Below, one piece after another: positions 7,455 through 16,833 of a stretch of 45,369 bases of DNA. The notes under the pieces are model-generated. The model saw only the letters and a list, made by a program, of their open reading frames with translations. It was not told the DNA's origin and did no database searches. Origin of the DNA: Kiloniellales bacterium (GTDB lineage Bacteria > Pseudomonadota > Alphaproteobacteria > Kiloniellales > JAKSDN01); contig JANQLT010000183.1 in assembly GCA_028280455.1 (NCBI GenBank), positions 1-45,369 on the forward strand. The letters are read 5' to 3'. Within the stretch, counting starts at the first letter, position 1. The number at the start of each line of letters is the position of its first letter. The position numbers and the translations under genes are program-made.

Positions 7455-8411
7455 ATGCACAGCGACGTCCTGACCGATCCGGGCCCGCGCGCCCGCGTCA
7501 CCGATCTGCCCAAGCGGATCGCCTTCCTGACGGTCGGCCAGAGCCCGCGCGACGACCTGGTGCCGCCGATCCTGAGCCATGTCGAGCACCCGGTCGAGGC
7601 GCTGCAATACGGCGCGCTGGACGGCCTCGACCGCCGCGCCATCACCGCCATGACGCCGGGACCGGACGACCACAGCCTGGTCACGCGGCTTGCCGACGGT
7701 GGCGACGTGGTCGTCGCCAAGGCCCGCATCAACGAGCGGCTGCACCGGATCTGCGCCGAGCTGGGCGCCCAGGACATCGACCTGATCGTGTTCCTGTCGA
7801 CCGGCCTGCTGGAGCCGTTCTACAGCCTGACCATGATGATCAGCGCCCAGCGCGCCGTCGACAGCGTGATCGACGCCCATGTGATGGCCGGCCAGCGGGT
7901 CGGCGTCGTCGTGCCGCTCGCCTGCCAGGTCGAGGAGGTGATCCTGCCGACGGCGCCCGGCGCGCTGGTCCGGGCGACGCACGCGCTGCACGGCGACGCC
8001 GATGCGCTCAAGGCCGCGGCCCTGCGGCTCGGGCCGTGCGATCTCGTGGTCATGCACTCGCTCAGCTATTCGGAAGCCGACCGCGCGCTGGTCGCCGGGG
8101 CCGCCGGCACGCCGGCCGTGCTCGCCCGCCGCGTCGTCGCCGGCGCCATCCGGCTGCTGCTCGACCGTGGCGGCGTCTCGAACGCGGCCGACGCCGATCT
8201 CGCCCGCCGCGTCGCCCAGCTCACCCGCCGCCAGCGCGAGGTGATGATGCTGGTGGTCGAGGGCCTGTCGCACAAGGAGATCGGCCGCCAGCTCGGCATC
8301 AGCCCGCGCACGGTCGAGATCCACCGCGCCTGCGTCATGGAAAAGATGGGCGTGACCACGCTTCCGGCGCTGATCCGCGCCGTCCTCCGCCTCGAACACT
8401 GCGATCTATAG
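7455..8411 (+). CDS. AroM-family domain fused to a C-terminal LuxR-type HTH (putative ligand-sensing regulator)
   Basis: Starting at the ATG at 7455 this is 318 residues (a GTG at 7419 would add 12). Residues ~20-235 are an AroM-family domain: KRIAFLTVGQSPRDDLVPPI, YGALDGLDRRAI, RLADGGDVVV, GQRVGVVVPLACQ and LARRVVAGAIRLLL. Residues ~250-315 are a LuxR/GerE helix-turn-helix: LTRRQREVMMLVVEGLSHKE, then IGRQLGISPRTVEIHRACVM. The stand-alone paralogue 1.1 kb downstream has cysteines at two aligned sites (Cys102, Cys189). Here they are Ser115 (VFLSTGLLE) and Ser202 (VMHSLSYSE), which suggests loss of catalysis and a binding role. The position opposite the DUF917/hydantoinase arm suggests it controls both arms. 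The fusion is seen directly; the sensor role is inference. Confidence 0.88.
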   Translation: MHSDVLTDPGPRARVTDLPKRIAFLTVGQSPRDDLVPPILSHVEHPVEALQYGALDGLDRRAITAMTPGPDDHSLVTRLADGGDVVVAKARINERLHRICAELGAQDIDLIVFLSTGLLEPFYSLTMMISAQRAVDSVIDAHVMAGQRVGVVVPLACQVEEVILPTAPGALVRATHALHGDADALKAAALRLGPCDLVVMHSLSYSEADRALVAGAAGTPAVLARRVVAGAIRLLLDRGGVSNAADADLARRVAQLTRRQREVMMLVVEGLSHKEIGRQLGISPRTVEIHRACVMEKMGVTTLPALIRAVLRLEHCDL

Positions 8412-8429
8412 CGGCCATGCGCGCGGTTG

Positions 8430-8520
8430 CCCTGGATGCCCGGATCAAGTCCGGGCATGACGAATTGGGTATCAAATCCAGTCATCTTTCGTCATTGCCG
8501 GGCTTGACCCGGCAATCCAG
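8430..8520. repeat. REP-type paired palindrome, copy 1
   Basis: Two short hairpins, GCCCGGATCAAGTCCGGGC (8438-8456) and an ATTGCCGGG/CCCGGCAAT stem (8494-8516), are themselves roughly inverted copies of each other. Both halves occur again, exactly but in swapped order, at 11976-12067. The unit overlaps the start region of the CAP-domain gene. Confidence 0.85.
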
Positions 8521-8998
8521 CCACCGGCCGAGAATTGCCGTCCTGATCGCGGCCCTGCTACTAACGTTCCTGCCCAACGCGGCCAGCGCCGAAAGCGACG
8601 CGGTCGCGAAACTGGTCGACCAGGTAAACCGCGTCCGCATCGCCCATGGCCTGACGCCGTTGACGCCGGAGGCGCGGCTCACCGCCGCCGCCAGGGCCCA
8701 TGCCGACGCCATGGCCTCGGGCGACTGTTTCGCCCATGTCTGCGACGGCGGCCCGACGCTGGTCGAGCGCATCGTTCGCGCCGGCTATCCCTACCGCACC
8801 GTGGCCGAGAACCTGGCCGCCGGCATGGCTCGGGCCGAGGCCGTGGTCGAGGCCTGGATGGCCAGCCCCGGCCACCGTCGCAACCTGCTGCGCCCCGACA
8901 TCGAGGAGGCGGGCGTCGGCTATGCGCTGCGCCCGAACGACGATGGCCAACACCGCTACCGCCACTACTGGACCATGACCTTCGGCGCCCGGCTGTAG
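8504..8998 (+). CDS. Secreted CAP-domain (SCP/PR-1-like) protein
   Basis: The mature part has the CAP-family pattern seen in bacteria: LVDQVNRVRIAHGLTPLTPEARLTAAARAHADAMA, then MASPGHRRNLLRPDIEEAGVGYAL and a C-terminal HYWTMTFGARL. CAP proteins are exported and mostly of unknown function. RIAVLIAALLLTFLPNAASA is a good signal peptide. The start is uncertain. The ATG at 8417 would translate the REP palindrome into the N-terminus (DARIKSGHD and LPGLTRQSS), whereas the TTG at 8504 gives a normal-length signal peptide and is preferred here. The gene body lies just after the AroM-LuxR stop and 14 bases before the GFA gene. A link to the hydantoin cluster is not evident. Confidence 0.82.
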   Translation: MTRQSSHRPRIAVLIAALLLTFLPNAASAESDAVAKLVDQVNRVRIAHGLTPLTPEARLTAAARAHADAMASGDCFAHVCDGGPTLVERIVRAGYPYRTVAENLAAGMARAEAVVEAWMASPGHRRNLLRPDIEEAGVGYALRPNDDGQHRYRHYWTMTFGARL

Positions 8999-9012
8999 AA
9001 AGGACCGATGCC

Positions 9013-9423
9013 ATGACCGACATGCCCCAACCGGCCACCGGCGGCTGTCTCTGCGGCGCCATCCGCTTCGAGGCCGCCGGCGCGCCGCTCTGGATCGCCC
9101 ATTGCCACTGCCATAGCTGCCGCCGCAACACCGGCGCGCCGGTCACCACCTTCGTCGGCTTCCCCGCCGACGGCTTCGCCTACGTCGCCGGCCGGCCGAA
9201 GGCCTTCAACTCCTCCCCCGGCGTCCGCCGCAACTTCTGTGCCGACTGCGGCACGCCGCTTACCTACGAGGCCGACCGTGCCGCCGGCGAGGTCCACGTC
9301 TATATCAGCGCCCTCGACGACCCCGACGCCTTCCCGCCGCAGTTCCACGTCTTCACCGCCGAGGGTATCGACTGGCTGCGGCTCGACGACGATCTGCCCC
9401 GCCACCCCGCGACCTCGCGCTGA
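9013..9423 (+). CDS. GFA (glutathione-dependent formaldehyde-activating/CENP-V) family protein
   Basis: A 136-residue small zinc protein of the GFA fold. Metal ligands are visible in order: GGCLCG (Cys12, Cys14), HCHCHSCRR (Cys31, Cys33, Cys36) and FCADCGTPL (Cys76, Cys79). The family was named after glutathione-dependent formaldehyde activation, but most members have unproven roles, so only the family is certain. The length is normal and the ATG at 9013 follows the CAP gene by 14 bases, so the two may share a transcript. It lies inside the AroM/Dpp cluster, though nothing in the sequence ties it to that pathway. Confidence 0.88.
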   Translation: MTDMPQPATGGCLCGAIRFEAAGAPLWIAHCHCHSCRRNTGAPVTTFVGFPADGFAYVAGRPKAFNSSPGVRRNFCADCGTPLTYEADRAAGEVHVYISALDDPDAFPPQFHVFTAEGIDWLRLDDDLPRHPATSR

Positions 9424-9484
9424 GGGATCGTTTGTAAGGACCCCCGCATCAGGCCTTGATCGCGGCCCACCGGCTAGGGGGTCG

Positions 9485-9498
9485 CCCGTATTTCCTGG
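9485..9498 (+). promoter_or_regulatory. Candidate operator/promoter element upstream of the stand-alone AroM gene
   Basis: CCCGTATTTCCTGG matches the minus-strand element at 7241-7228 at 12 of 14 bases. It points toward its gene in the same way and ends 44 bases before the ATG at 9543. Over a 45-base gapless alignment that includes a later GCCTA block, 28 positions agree. Confidence 0.35.
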
Positions 9499-9542
9499 CT
9501 GGCGGCGCCGGCCTACCCTGGCCCGAACGTGGATTGGGGCCG

Positions 9543-10214
9543 ATGCCGGGAAACGGAACAAAGCGCGTCGCGTTCGTGACGGTGGGGCAGTCGCCGCGGG
9601 AGGACATCCTGACGGAGATGTTGCCGTTGCTCGGCCCCGGCGTCGAGGCGATCGAGATCGGCGCGCTCGACGGCATGCGCCGTGACGAGATCGCCCAGCT
9701 CGCGCCCGTCGGCGACGAGCGGCGGCTCTGCACGCGGCTGCGCGACGGCACCGAGGTCGTCACCACCAAGGCCTGGACCCGCGACCACCTGCAACGGATC
9801 ATGGACAATCTGGACGCCGACGGCGTCGACCTGATCGTCCTGCTCTGCACCGGCTATTTCGAGGGGCTGGGATCGCGGACCCTGATGGTCGAGGCCCAGC
9901 GCGTCGTCGATCACATGGTTTCGGCGCTGGCCGAGGGCGACCGGCGCGTCGGCGTCATGGTGCCGCTCGCGGCGCAGACCCGGGAATTCGCGAAAAAGGG
10001 CGTCGGGCCGACGCCGTCGCGGGTGACGCATGCCTCGCCCTATGCCGAGAACCGACTGGCCGAAGCCGCGGTCGAGCTCGCCGACAGCGATTTCATCGTC
10101 ATGCACTGCATGGGCTATTCCGAGGCCATGCGGCGGGAGGTCGCCGAGGCGTCCGGCCGCCCGGTGCTGCTGGCGCGCCGCATCGTCGCCGACGCCGTGG
10201 CGCAGCTTCTCTAG
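9543..10214 (+). CDS. AroM family protein (stand-alone, putative enzyme)
   Basis: A 223-residue AroM-family protein starting MPGNGTKRVAFVTVGQSPRED, with IEIGALDGMRRDEIAQLAP, RLRDGTEVVTTKAWTRD, RRVGVMVPLAAQ and LLARRIVADAVAQLL. Cys102 (VLLCTGYFEG) and Cys189 (VMHCMGYSEA) are in the positions expected for the two-cysteine chemistry of the wider Asp/Glu/hydantoin racemase fold. The family has no well-established reaction. The cysteines and the hydantoinase/DUF917/racemase neighbours suggest a racemase- or lyase-like step. An in-frame start at 9456 would add 29 residues and is less likely, since this ATG aligns with the AroM motif start. The Dpp-like solute-binding protein gene follows 118 bases later. 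Confidence 0.85.
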   Translation: MPGNGTKRVAFVTVGQSPREDILTEMLPLLGPGVEAIEIGALDGMRRDEIAQLAPVGDERRLCTRLRDGTEVVTTKAWTRDHLQRIMDNLDADGVDLIVLLCTGYFEGLGSRTLMVEAQRVVDHMVSALAEGDRRVGVMVPLAAQTREFAKKGVGPTPSRVTHASPYAENRLAEAAVELADSDFIVMHCMGYSEAMRREVAEASGRPVLLARRIVADAVAQLL

Positions 10215-10332
10215 GCGGGGACGGGTATCGCGCGCCCGCCGCGTCGTCACGGCCGGGCATGACGGGAACGAACAGACGTCAGGGGTGGAAACGCGCATTG
10301 GTTCGAATGAACGACAACAGGGAGACGGGATA

Positions 10333-11931
10333 ATGAGATTACGCAACTGGTCGAGGCTGCTGGGGCTGGGGCTGCTGCTCGGCGCCGTCGCGGCGACGAC
10401 GACGGCGTCCGGGCCGTCGCAGGCCTTCGAGCGCGTCGGCGACAAGAAGATCCTGGTCTTCGCCGGCCGCCAGCCGGTGCCGCTGCTGGACCCCAGCGTG
10501 AAATACGACTGGTCCACGCGGATGATGCAGCAGTCGCTCTACGACGGCCTGGTGAAGTATGTCGGCGATCCGCCGGAGATCGTGCCCTGGCTCGCAGAGC
10601 GCTGGGAGACCAGCGACGACGGCAAGACCTGGACTTTCCATCTCGCCAAGAACGCCAAGTTCCACAACGGCGATCCGGTGACGGCCGAGGCCGTGCGCTT
10701 CTCGTTCGAGCGCACGCTGAAGCTCAACAAGGGTCCGGCCTGGATGCTCACCGACTTCCTGGCGCCGGACGGCGTCAAGGCGGTCGACGACCACACCGTG
10801 CAGTTCACGCTCAAGGCCGCCTACGCGCCGTTCCTGTCCTTCCTGCCCTGGTGGTACGTGATGAATCCGGCCGAGGTCATGGCCAACGAGGTCGACGGCG
10901 ACATGGGCCAGAAATGGCTCACCGACAACGCCGCCGGCTCCGGGCCGTTCAAGATCAAGCGCTGGGAACAGGGCGTGCTCTACGAGATCGAGGCGGTCGA
11001 GGACTACTGGAAGGGCTGGCCCAGCGAGGACCATGTCGATGGCGTGATCTACAAGCTGGTGCGCGAGTCGGCCTCCCAGCGCGCGGCGCTGATCCGCGGC
11101 GAGGCCGACATCGTCGAGGGCCTGTCGAACGAGGACTTCGACGTCGTCGCCAAGATGCCGGGCATCGTCGTGCCGAATTTTCCCGGCATGACCACGTTCG
11201 CCTTCAAGATGAACGTGCAGCGGGCGCCGACGGACGACATCAATCTGCGCAAGGCGCTGGCCTATGCCTTCGACTACGAGTCGCTGTTGAAGATCTACAA
11301 CGGCAATGCCGTGCTGCAGACCAGCCCGTTTCCGAACGCCACCCAGGGGCATGTCGAGGTGCCCGGCTTCTACCGCCAGGACCTGGCCAAGGCGAAGGAA
11401 TATCTCGCCAAGTCGAAATATCCGAACGGCGGCATCGAACTGGAGTTCGTCTATGTCGAAGGCTTCGAGCCGCAGCGTCAGATGGGCCTGGTGCTGATCG
11501 ACAACATGAAGGCGCTCAATATCGGCATCAAGATGGTGCCGCTGACCTGGCCGAACATGAAGGCGCGGGGTTCCAAGGTCGAGACCTCGCCCAACCTGCT
11601 GGCGATCTTCGCGACGCCGGTCAGCACGGACCCCGATGCCGTCGCCTACCAGTATCACAAGGCATCCTGGGGCAAGTATTACGGCACGCATTTCTACAAC
11701 AACGAGGAGGTCTGGGACCTGATCGACAAGGCCCGGGCGCTGACCGCCTGGGAGGAGCGGGCGCCGATCTATGCCGATATCCAGAAGCGGATCGCCGCCG
11801 ACGTGCCGGAGATCTTCGGCATGCTGGCGAACCGGCGCTGGGCCTACCGCGACCACGTCAAGGGCTTCACCTTCAGCCCGGTACGCTTCACCGGCGAAGT
11901 CGATCTCTATACGCTGGCGATCGGGAAGTAG
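10333..11931 (+). CDS. ABC transporter substrate-binding protein, peptide/opine (SBP family 5) type
   Basis: A 532-residue periplasmic binding protein. The N-terminus MRLRNWSRLLGLGLLLGAVA followed by ATTTASGPSQAFE is a signal peptide. WETSDDGKTWTFHLAKNAKFHNGDPVTAEAV is the hallmark of DppA/OppA-like proteins, and AAGSGPFKIKRWEQG and INLRKALAYAFDYESLL are further family blocks. GGAGACGGG lies just before the ATG at 10333. Two permease and two ATPase genes follow, giving a complete importer. Such importers carry peptides, opines, glutathione and other modified amino acids. Given the neighbouring hydantoin-type enzymes, the ligand may be a hydantoin- or peptide-like compound, but the sequence does not show it. 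Confidence 0.93.
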   Translation: MRLRNWSRLLGLGLLLGAVAATTTASGPSQAFERVGDKKILVFAGRQPVPLLDPSVKYDWSTRMMQQSLYDGLVKYVGDPPEIVPWLAERWETSDDGKTWTFHLAKNAKFHNGDPVTAEAVRFSFERTLKLNKGPAWMLTDFLAPDGVKAVDDHTVQFTLKAAYAPFLSFLPWWYVMNPAEVMANEVDGDMGQKWLTDNAAGSGPFKIKRWEQGVLYEIEAVEDYWKGWPSEDHVDGVIYKLVRESASQRAALIRGEADIVEGLSNEDFDVVAKMPGIVVPNFPGMTTFAFKMNVQRAPTDDINLRKALAYAFDYESLLKIYNGNAVLQTSPFPNATQGHVEVPGFYRQDLAKAKEYLAKSKYPNGGIELEFVYVEGFEPQRQMGLVLIDNMKALNIGIKMVPLTWPNMKARGSKVETSPNLLAIFATPVSTDPDAVAYQYHKASWGKYYGTHFYNNEEVWDLIDKARALTAWEERAPIYADIQKRIAADVPEIFGMLANRRWAYRDHVKGFTFSPVRFTGEVDLYTLAIGK

Positions 11932-11975
11932 CCGGCGGAGCAACCCGGGCGGATATGCAATACCCGGCCCTTGCC

Positions 11976-12067
11976 CTTTCGTCATTGCCGGGCTTGACCC
12001 GGCAATCCAGTGCCGGCGCGCTGGACGCCCGATGCCCTGGATGCCCGGATCAAGTCCGGGCATGACG
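11976..12067. repeat. REP-type paired palindrome, copy 2 (halves in swapped order)
   Basis: Bases 11976-12010 match 8486-8520 exactly over 35 bases, and 12035-12067 match 8430-8462 exactly over 33 bases, but the order of the two halves is reversed. The element fills most of the gap between the binding-protein gene and the first permease. Hairpins here could reduce readthrough or protect the upstream mRNA, giving more binding protein than permease. Confidence 0.85.
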
Positions 12068-12145
12068 GGCCGGGACGGGTAACATAACCTTGCCGATACT
12101 TCGGAAGCCGGGCGGTCATACCGCCCGGCGGCCAGACGACGCGCC

Positions 12146-13156
12146 ATGAAGTACTTCATCGCCAAACGTATCCTGCTGCTGGGCGTCATGCTGATCGGCC
12201 TGCTGATGATCACGTTCGCCATCAGCCATGTCGCGCCCGGCGATCCGGCGGCGCTGGCCGCCGGGCCCGACGCCACGCCGGCGATGATCGAGACCATTCG
12301 CCAGGAATACGGCCTCGACAAGCCGCTGCCCGAGCAGTTCTGGATTTACCTGAAGGGCTTCTTCACCGGCGATCTCGGCCGTTCCCTGCGTACGAGCCGT
12401 GACGTGCTCGACGACCTGATCCGCTATTTCCCGGCGACGTTCGAGCTGGTCATGTTCTCGATCCTGGTCGCGGTGGTCTTCGGCATCCCGCTCGGCATGT
12501 TGTCGGCGGTCTACAAGGACACCTGGGTCGATCACCTCTCGCGCTTCGTCTCGGTCTCGGGCGTGGCCATCCCGATGTTCTGGCTCGGCCTGATGCTGCA
12601 GCTCTTTATCGCGTTGGAGCTCGGCTGGCTGCCGCTCGGCGGCCGCCTCGACCTGATGAGCGCGCCGCCCGAGCCGATCACGCATCTGCTGCTGGTCGAC
12701 GCCCTGCTGCGCGGGCAATGGGGCATCTTCACGGATGCCTTCGCCCACATCCTGCTGCCGGCCGTCGCGCTCTGCTTCCCGGCGCTCGCCTCCATCATCC
12801 GCGTCAACCGCGCGGAAATGCTGGAGACCCTGAACCAGGACTACATCGTCAACGCCCGCGCGCACGGCATCGGCAGCACCCGGATCGTCGCGGTCTACGC
12901 GCTGAAGAACGCCATGATCCCGACGCTCGCCATGATCGGCCTGCGTTACGGCTGGATGCTGGGCGGCACCATCCTGGTGGAATCCGTGTTCGACTGGCCC
13001 GGCATCGGGCTTTACGCCGTGCAGTCGGCGGTGTCGTCCGCCTTCCAGCCGATCATGGGCGTGACGCTGCTGATCGGCATCAACTTCATGATTGCCAACC
13101 TGCTGGTCGATCTCTGCTACGGCTGGCTCGATCCCCGCATCCGGCAGGAGGGCTAG
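12146..13156 (+). CDS. ABC transporter permease, DppB-like
   Basis: A 336-residue inner-membrane permease. Its N-terminus MKYFIAKRILLLGVMLIGLL and the ISHVAPGDPA block are standard for DppB/OppB proteins, as are the large periplasmic segment with EYGLDKPLPEQFWIYLKGFF and GDLGRSLRT, the cytoplasmic EAA-type loop (NARAHGIGSTRIVAVYALKN) and the terminal ANLLVDLCYGWLDPRIR. About six membrane segments are evident. It starts the second block of the importer operon, 214 bases after the binding-protein gene and 3 bases before the second permease. Confidence 0.94.
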   Translation: MKYFIAKRILLLGVMLIGLLMITFAISHVAPGDPAALAAGPDATPAMIETIRQEYGLDKPLPEQFWIYLKGFFTGDLGRSLRTSRDVLDDLIRYFPATFELVMFSILVAVVFGIPLGMLSAVYKDTWVDHLSRFVSVSGVAIPMFWLGLMLQLFIALELGWLPLGGRLDLMSAPPEPITHLLLVDALLRGQWGIFTDAFAHILLPAVALCFPALASIIRVNRAEMLETLNQDYIVNARAHGIGSTRIVAVYALKNAMIPTLAMIGLRYGWMLGGTILVESVFDWPGIGLYAVQSAVSSAFQPIMGVTLLIGINFMIANLLVDLCYGWLDPRIRQEG

Positions 13157-13159
13157 GCG

Positions 13160-14074
13160 GTGGCGGAGAAGTCGATCGCCGCGCCGGATATCGGCGCCGG
13201 CTGGCGCGAACGGCACCAGAGCTCGATCCGCCAGATCAGGCTTTACGCCTACACCTTCTCCAAGAGCTTCTCCTCCATGCTGGGCCTCGGCCTGGTGCTG
13301 CTGTTCCTGGTCATCGCCGCCGCCGGGCCCTGGATCGTGCCCTTTCCGGAAGACGCCGCCGGCTCGGTCAATCTCGACAACAAGCTGCAGGCGCCCAGCG
13401 CCGTGCACTGGTTCGGCACCGACGAGGTCGGTAACGACATCTATACCCGCGTCATTCTCGGCGCCCGCGTGTCGCTGCAGATCGGCCTGGTGATCACGCT
13501 GGTCGCCGCCGGCATCGGCGTGCCGCTCGGCATCATCTCCGGTTACATGGGCGGGCCGGTGCGCGAGGTGATCATGCGCATCACCGATATCTTCCTGTCG
13601 GTGCCCGCATTGGTCCTGGCGATCGCCATCGTCACCGTGCTCGGGCCAGGCATCCTGAACGCCATCATCGCGCTGTCGCTGGTCTGGTGGCCGGGCTACG
13701 TGCGCCTCGTCGACAGCAAGGCGCTGTCGATCCGCGGCGAGCTCTATGTCGAGTCCGCGCGCGCCGTCGGCGCCAGCCGCACGCGCATTCTCTTCCTGCA
13801 CATCCTGCCGAACTGCGTTTCGCCGATCATCGTCAAGGCCAGCATGGACATGGGCATGGCGATCCTGGCCGCCGCCAGCCTCGGCTTCATCGGCCTCGGC
13901 GCCCAGCCGCCCTATCCCGAATGGGGCGCCATGATCAGCACCGGCCGCAACTACCTGCCGACCTGGTGGTGGTATTCGGCCTTCCCGGGCCTGTTCATCT
14001 ATTTCACCGTGCTCGGCTTCAACCTGCTGGGTGACGGCCTGCGCGACATCCTCGACCCGAAATCGCGCGGCTGA
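13160..14074 (+). CDS. ABC transporter permease, DppC-like
   Basis: A 304-residue DppC/OppC-type permease. The cytosolic N-terminus, the first membrane segment (LGLGLVLLFLVIAAAGPWIV), HWFGTDEVGNDIYTRVILGA, the coupling loop ESARAVGASRTRILFLHILP and GLGAQPPYPEWGAMI are all family blocks. It starts at the GTG at 13160, 3 bases after the DppB-like stop, and ends 3 bases before the first ATPase, so the operon is tightly coupled. It forms the translocation channel with the preceding protein. Confidence 0.94.
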   Translation: MAEKSIAAPDIGAGWRERHQSSIRQIRLYAYTFSKSFSSMLGLGLVLLFLVIAAAGPWIVPFPEDAAGSVNLDNKLQAPSAVHWFGTDEVGNDIYTRVILGARVSLQIGLVITLVAAGIGVPLGIISGYMGGPVREVIMRITDIFLSVPALVLAIAIVTVLGPGILNAIIALSLVWWPGYVRLVDSKALSIRGELYVESARAVGASRTRILFLHILPNCVSPIIVKASMDMGMAILAAASLGFIGLGAQPPYPEWGAMISTGRNYLPTWWWYSAFPGLFIYFTVLGFNLLGDGLRDILDPKSRG

Positions 14075-14077
14075 GCG

Positions 14078-15075
<998 letters not shown>

Positions 15076-15076
<1 letters not shown>

Positions 15077-16050
15077 TGCTGCTCGAGGTCCAGGACCTGA
15101 AGAAGCATTTCACCGTCAAGCGCGGCCTGTTCGACCGTGGCCACCTGCGCGCCGTCGACGGCGTCGACCTGGCGCTGGCGCCGGGCGAAGCCTGCGGTCT
15201 CGTCGGCGAGTCCGGCTCCGGCAAGTCGACCGTGGCGCGCCTCGTCCTGCGCCTGCTGACGCCCACGGCCGGCCGCATCCTGTTCGACGGCGACGACATC
15301 GGCGGCCTCGAGGAGCGCGACCTCGCGGGCCTGCGCGAGCGCATGCAGATGGTCTTTCAGGACCCGCATTCGGCGCTGAACCCGCGCATGACCGTGTTCC
15401 GCTCGATCGCCGAGCCGCTGGTCATCCACCGCCGCCTCGGCGGCCTCGAGCTGCGCCGTCAGGTCGAGGAGCTCTTGGAGATCGTCGGCCTCAGCCGTCA
15501 GTTCATGTACCGCTTCCCGCACGAGCTCTCCGGCGGCCAGAAGCAGCGCGTCTGCATTGCCCGCGCCGTGGCGTTGCGGCCGAAACTTCTGGTGCTGGAC
15601 GAGCCCACCTCGGCCCTCGACGTCTCGGTGCAGGCGCAGATCCTGGAATTCCTCACGGACCTGCGCGAACGCCTCGGCCTCACGTATCTCTTCATCTCCC
15701 ACAACCTCGCCGTCATCCGCTATGTCTGCGACCGGGTCGCGGTGATGTATCTCGGCCGCATCGTCGAGGAGGGCGACACGGCAACGGTTTTCGAACAGCC
15801 GAAGCATCCCTACACGCAGGCGCTGCTGTCCTCCGTGCCGCTGCCCCAGGCCGAGCAGCCCGACGACGCCATCATCCTGGAAGGCGACATCCCCAGCCCC
15901 ATCGACGTGCCGCCGGGCTGTCCCTTCCACACCCGCTGCCCGCAAAAGATCGGCCCGATCTGCGAAACCGCCCGCCCGACGCTCGCCCCGGACGCCACCG
16001 GCCGCAAAATCGCCTGCCACCTCTACCAAGAGGGCACGCGCCCCCGTTAG
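15076..16050 (+). CDS. ABC transporter ATP-binding protein, DppF-like
   Basis: A 324-residue second ATPase of the importer. It starts [20 protein letters not shown] and has Walker [11 protein letters not shown]-loop [13 protein letters not shown], signature [14 protein letters not shown], Walker [14 protein letters not shown]-loop [13 protein letters not shown] and the C-terminal oligopeptide extension with [12 protein letters not shown]. The ATG at 15076 overlaps the previous stop by one base, so the longer frame upstream is rejected. It is the last gene of the plus arm; the following 810 bases carry only repeats. Confidence 0.94.
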
Positions 16051-16121
16051 CCCGCGACCCGATATCGCCTGTTCGTAGGTGTCGGCGATCGTAAAACAAC
16101 AGGCACAGTCCTCCGCAAATT

Positions 16122-16535
16122 CGTAATCGGAGCAAAAGTCCGGGCGGTTTGTCATTGTCCCCGGACCACGGTCATGTCGGCCCGCGCGGCCTTGAAGAAA
16201 GCGCCCAAGACCCGCCCCCGATTGTCATGCCGGCGGCGGCCGGCATCCATGGGACTGGCCGCCCGTCGAACGGCAATGTCTTCTGGGTCCCGGCACCGGC
16301 GACGGTCTCCCGCCACGGTCATAGCAGCGAAGCCTACTCCGGCGCAGGCCGGGTGCCGCTATGCATGGGCACCCGACCGCCGGCGCGGCGCCTGCCGGCG
16401 AAGCCCATGGATGCCGGCCTCCGCCGGCATGACGACCGGGTGATTGCTTCGCACGGTAGATCAATAGGGACAGTCCGTAATGGATGAGGGAATCCCAAGG
16501 AACCCGAAAACGCCCGGGCTTTTGCTCCAGTTACG
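16122..16535. repeat. Nested inverted-repeat element (MITE-like)
   Basis: Outer arms: 16122-16146 and its inverse at 16511-16535 agree at 22 of 25 bases. Inner arms: 16224-16253 and its inverse at 16404-16433 agree at 29 of 30 bases. No convincing gene lies inside; translations of the inner arms (PASMG-type) are by-products of the palindrome. The size (~415 bases) and nested symmetry suggest a non-autonomous element, or one palindromic repeat inserted within another. Confidence 0.7.
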
Positions 16536-16833
16536 CAAATTCCATCCAACACGTTGATTTTAAACAGAGTTAATAGAGACAGTCCCTATTAAGTTCAGTC
16601 CCTATTAAGTGTAAGACGCAACGTCAGACAGCCCGTTCGCCGACAGAGGCGACGGTTGGTGGTGCATTGACAAACCAGGTTTCACCGCCAAGTCGCCAAG
16701 ACACCAAGGTCACGCCGAACGTCCGATGACCGCGACACCTGATCTTGGTGTCTTCGCGTCTTTGTGGTGAAACCTCGAGCGCCGCAGGCTCGGAAAACGA
16801 ATAGGGACAAAACCAGTGGGACGGTCCCTGTTC
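16464..16833. repeat. Scattered copies of a GGGACAGTCCC-type palindromic motif
   Basis: The motif AATAGGGACA/AGTCCCTATT recurs at about 16464 (CAATAGGGACAGTCCGTAA), 16570 (TAATAGAGACAGTCCC), 16590 (CAGTCCCTATTAAG) and 16800-16833 (AATAGGGACA, then GGGACGGTCCCTGTT). I see no gene in this stretch. Such motifs are commonly found as dispersed remnants in intergenic DNA of proteobacteria. Confidence 0.5.
16678..16774. repeat. 97-base imperfect inverted repeat (hairpin-forming)
   Basis: Arm 16678-16712 is matched inversely by 16740-16774 at 30 of 35 bases, with a 27-base centre. The arms read GGTTTCACCGCCAAG and CTTTGTGGTGAAACC at their tips. It lies just downstream of the VOC gene stop (16861, minus strand) and could act as its terminator, though it looks like a dispersed repeat. 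Confidence 0.7.

Noticed and set aside
16149-16487. Small open frames (60-112 codons) within 16.15-16.55 kb as genes
   Set aside because: They translate the palindromic repeat arms (PASMG and PAAAGIHG types) and have no conserved domain or ribosome site.
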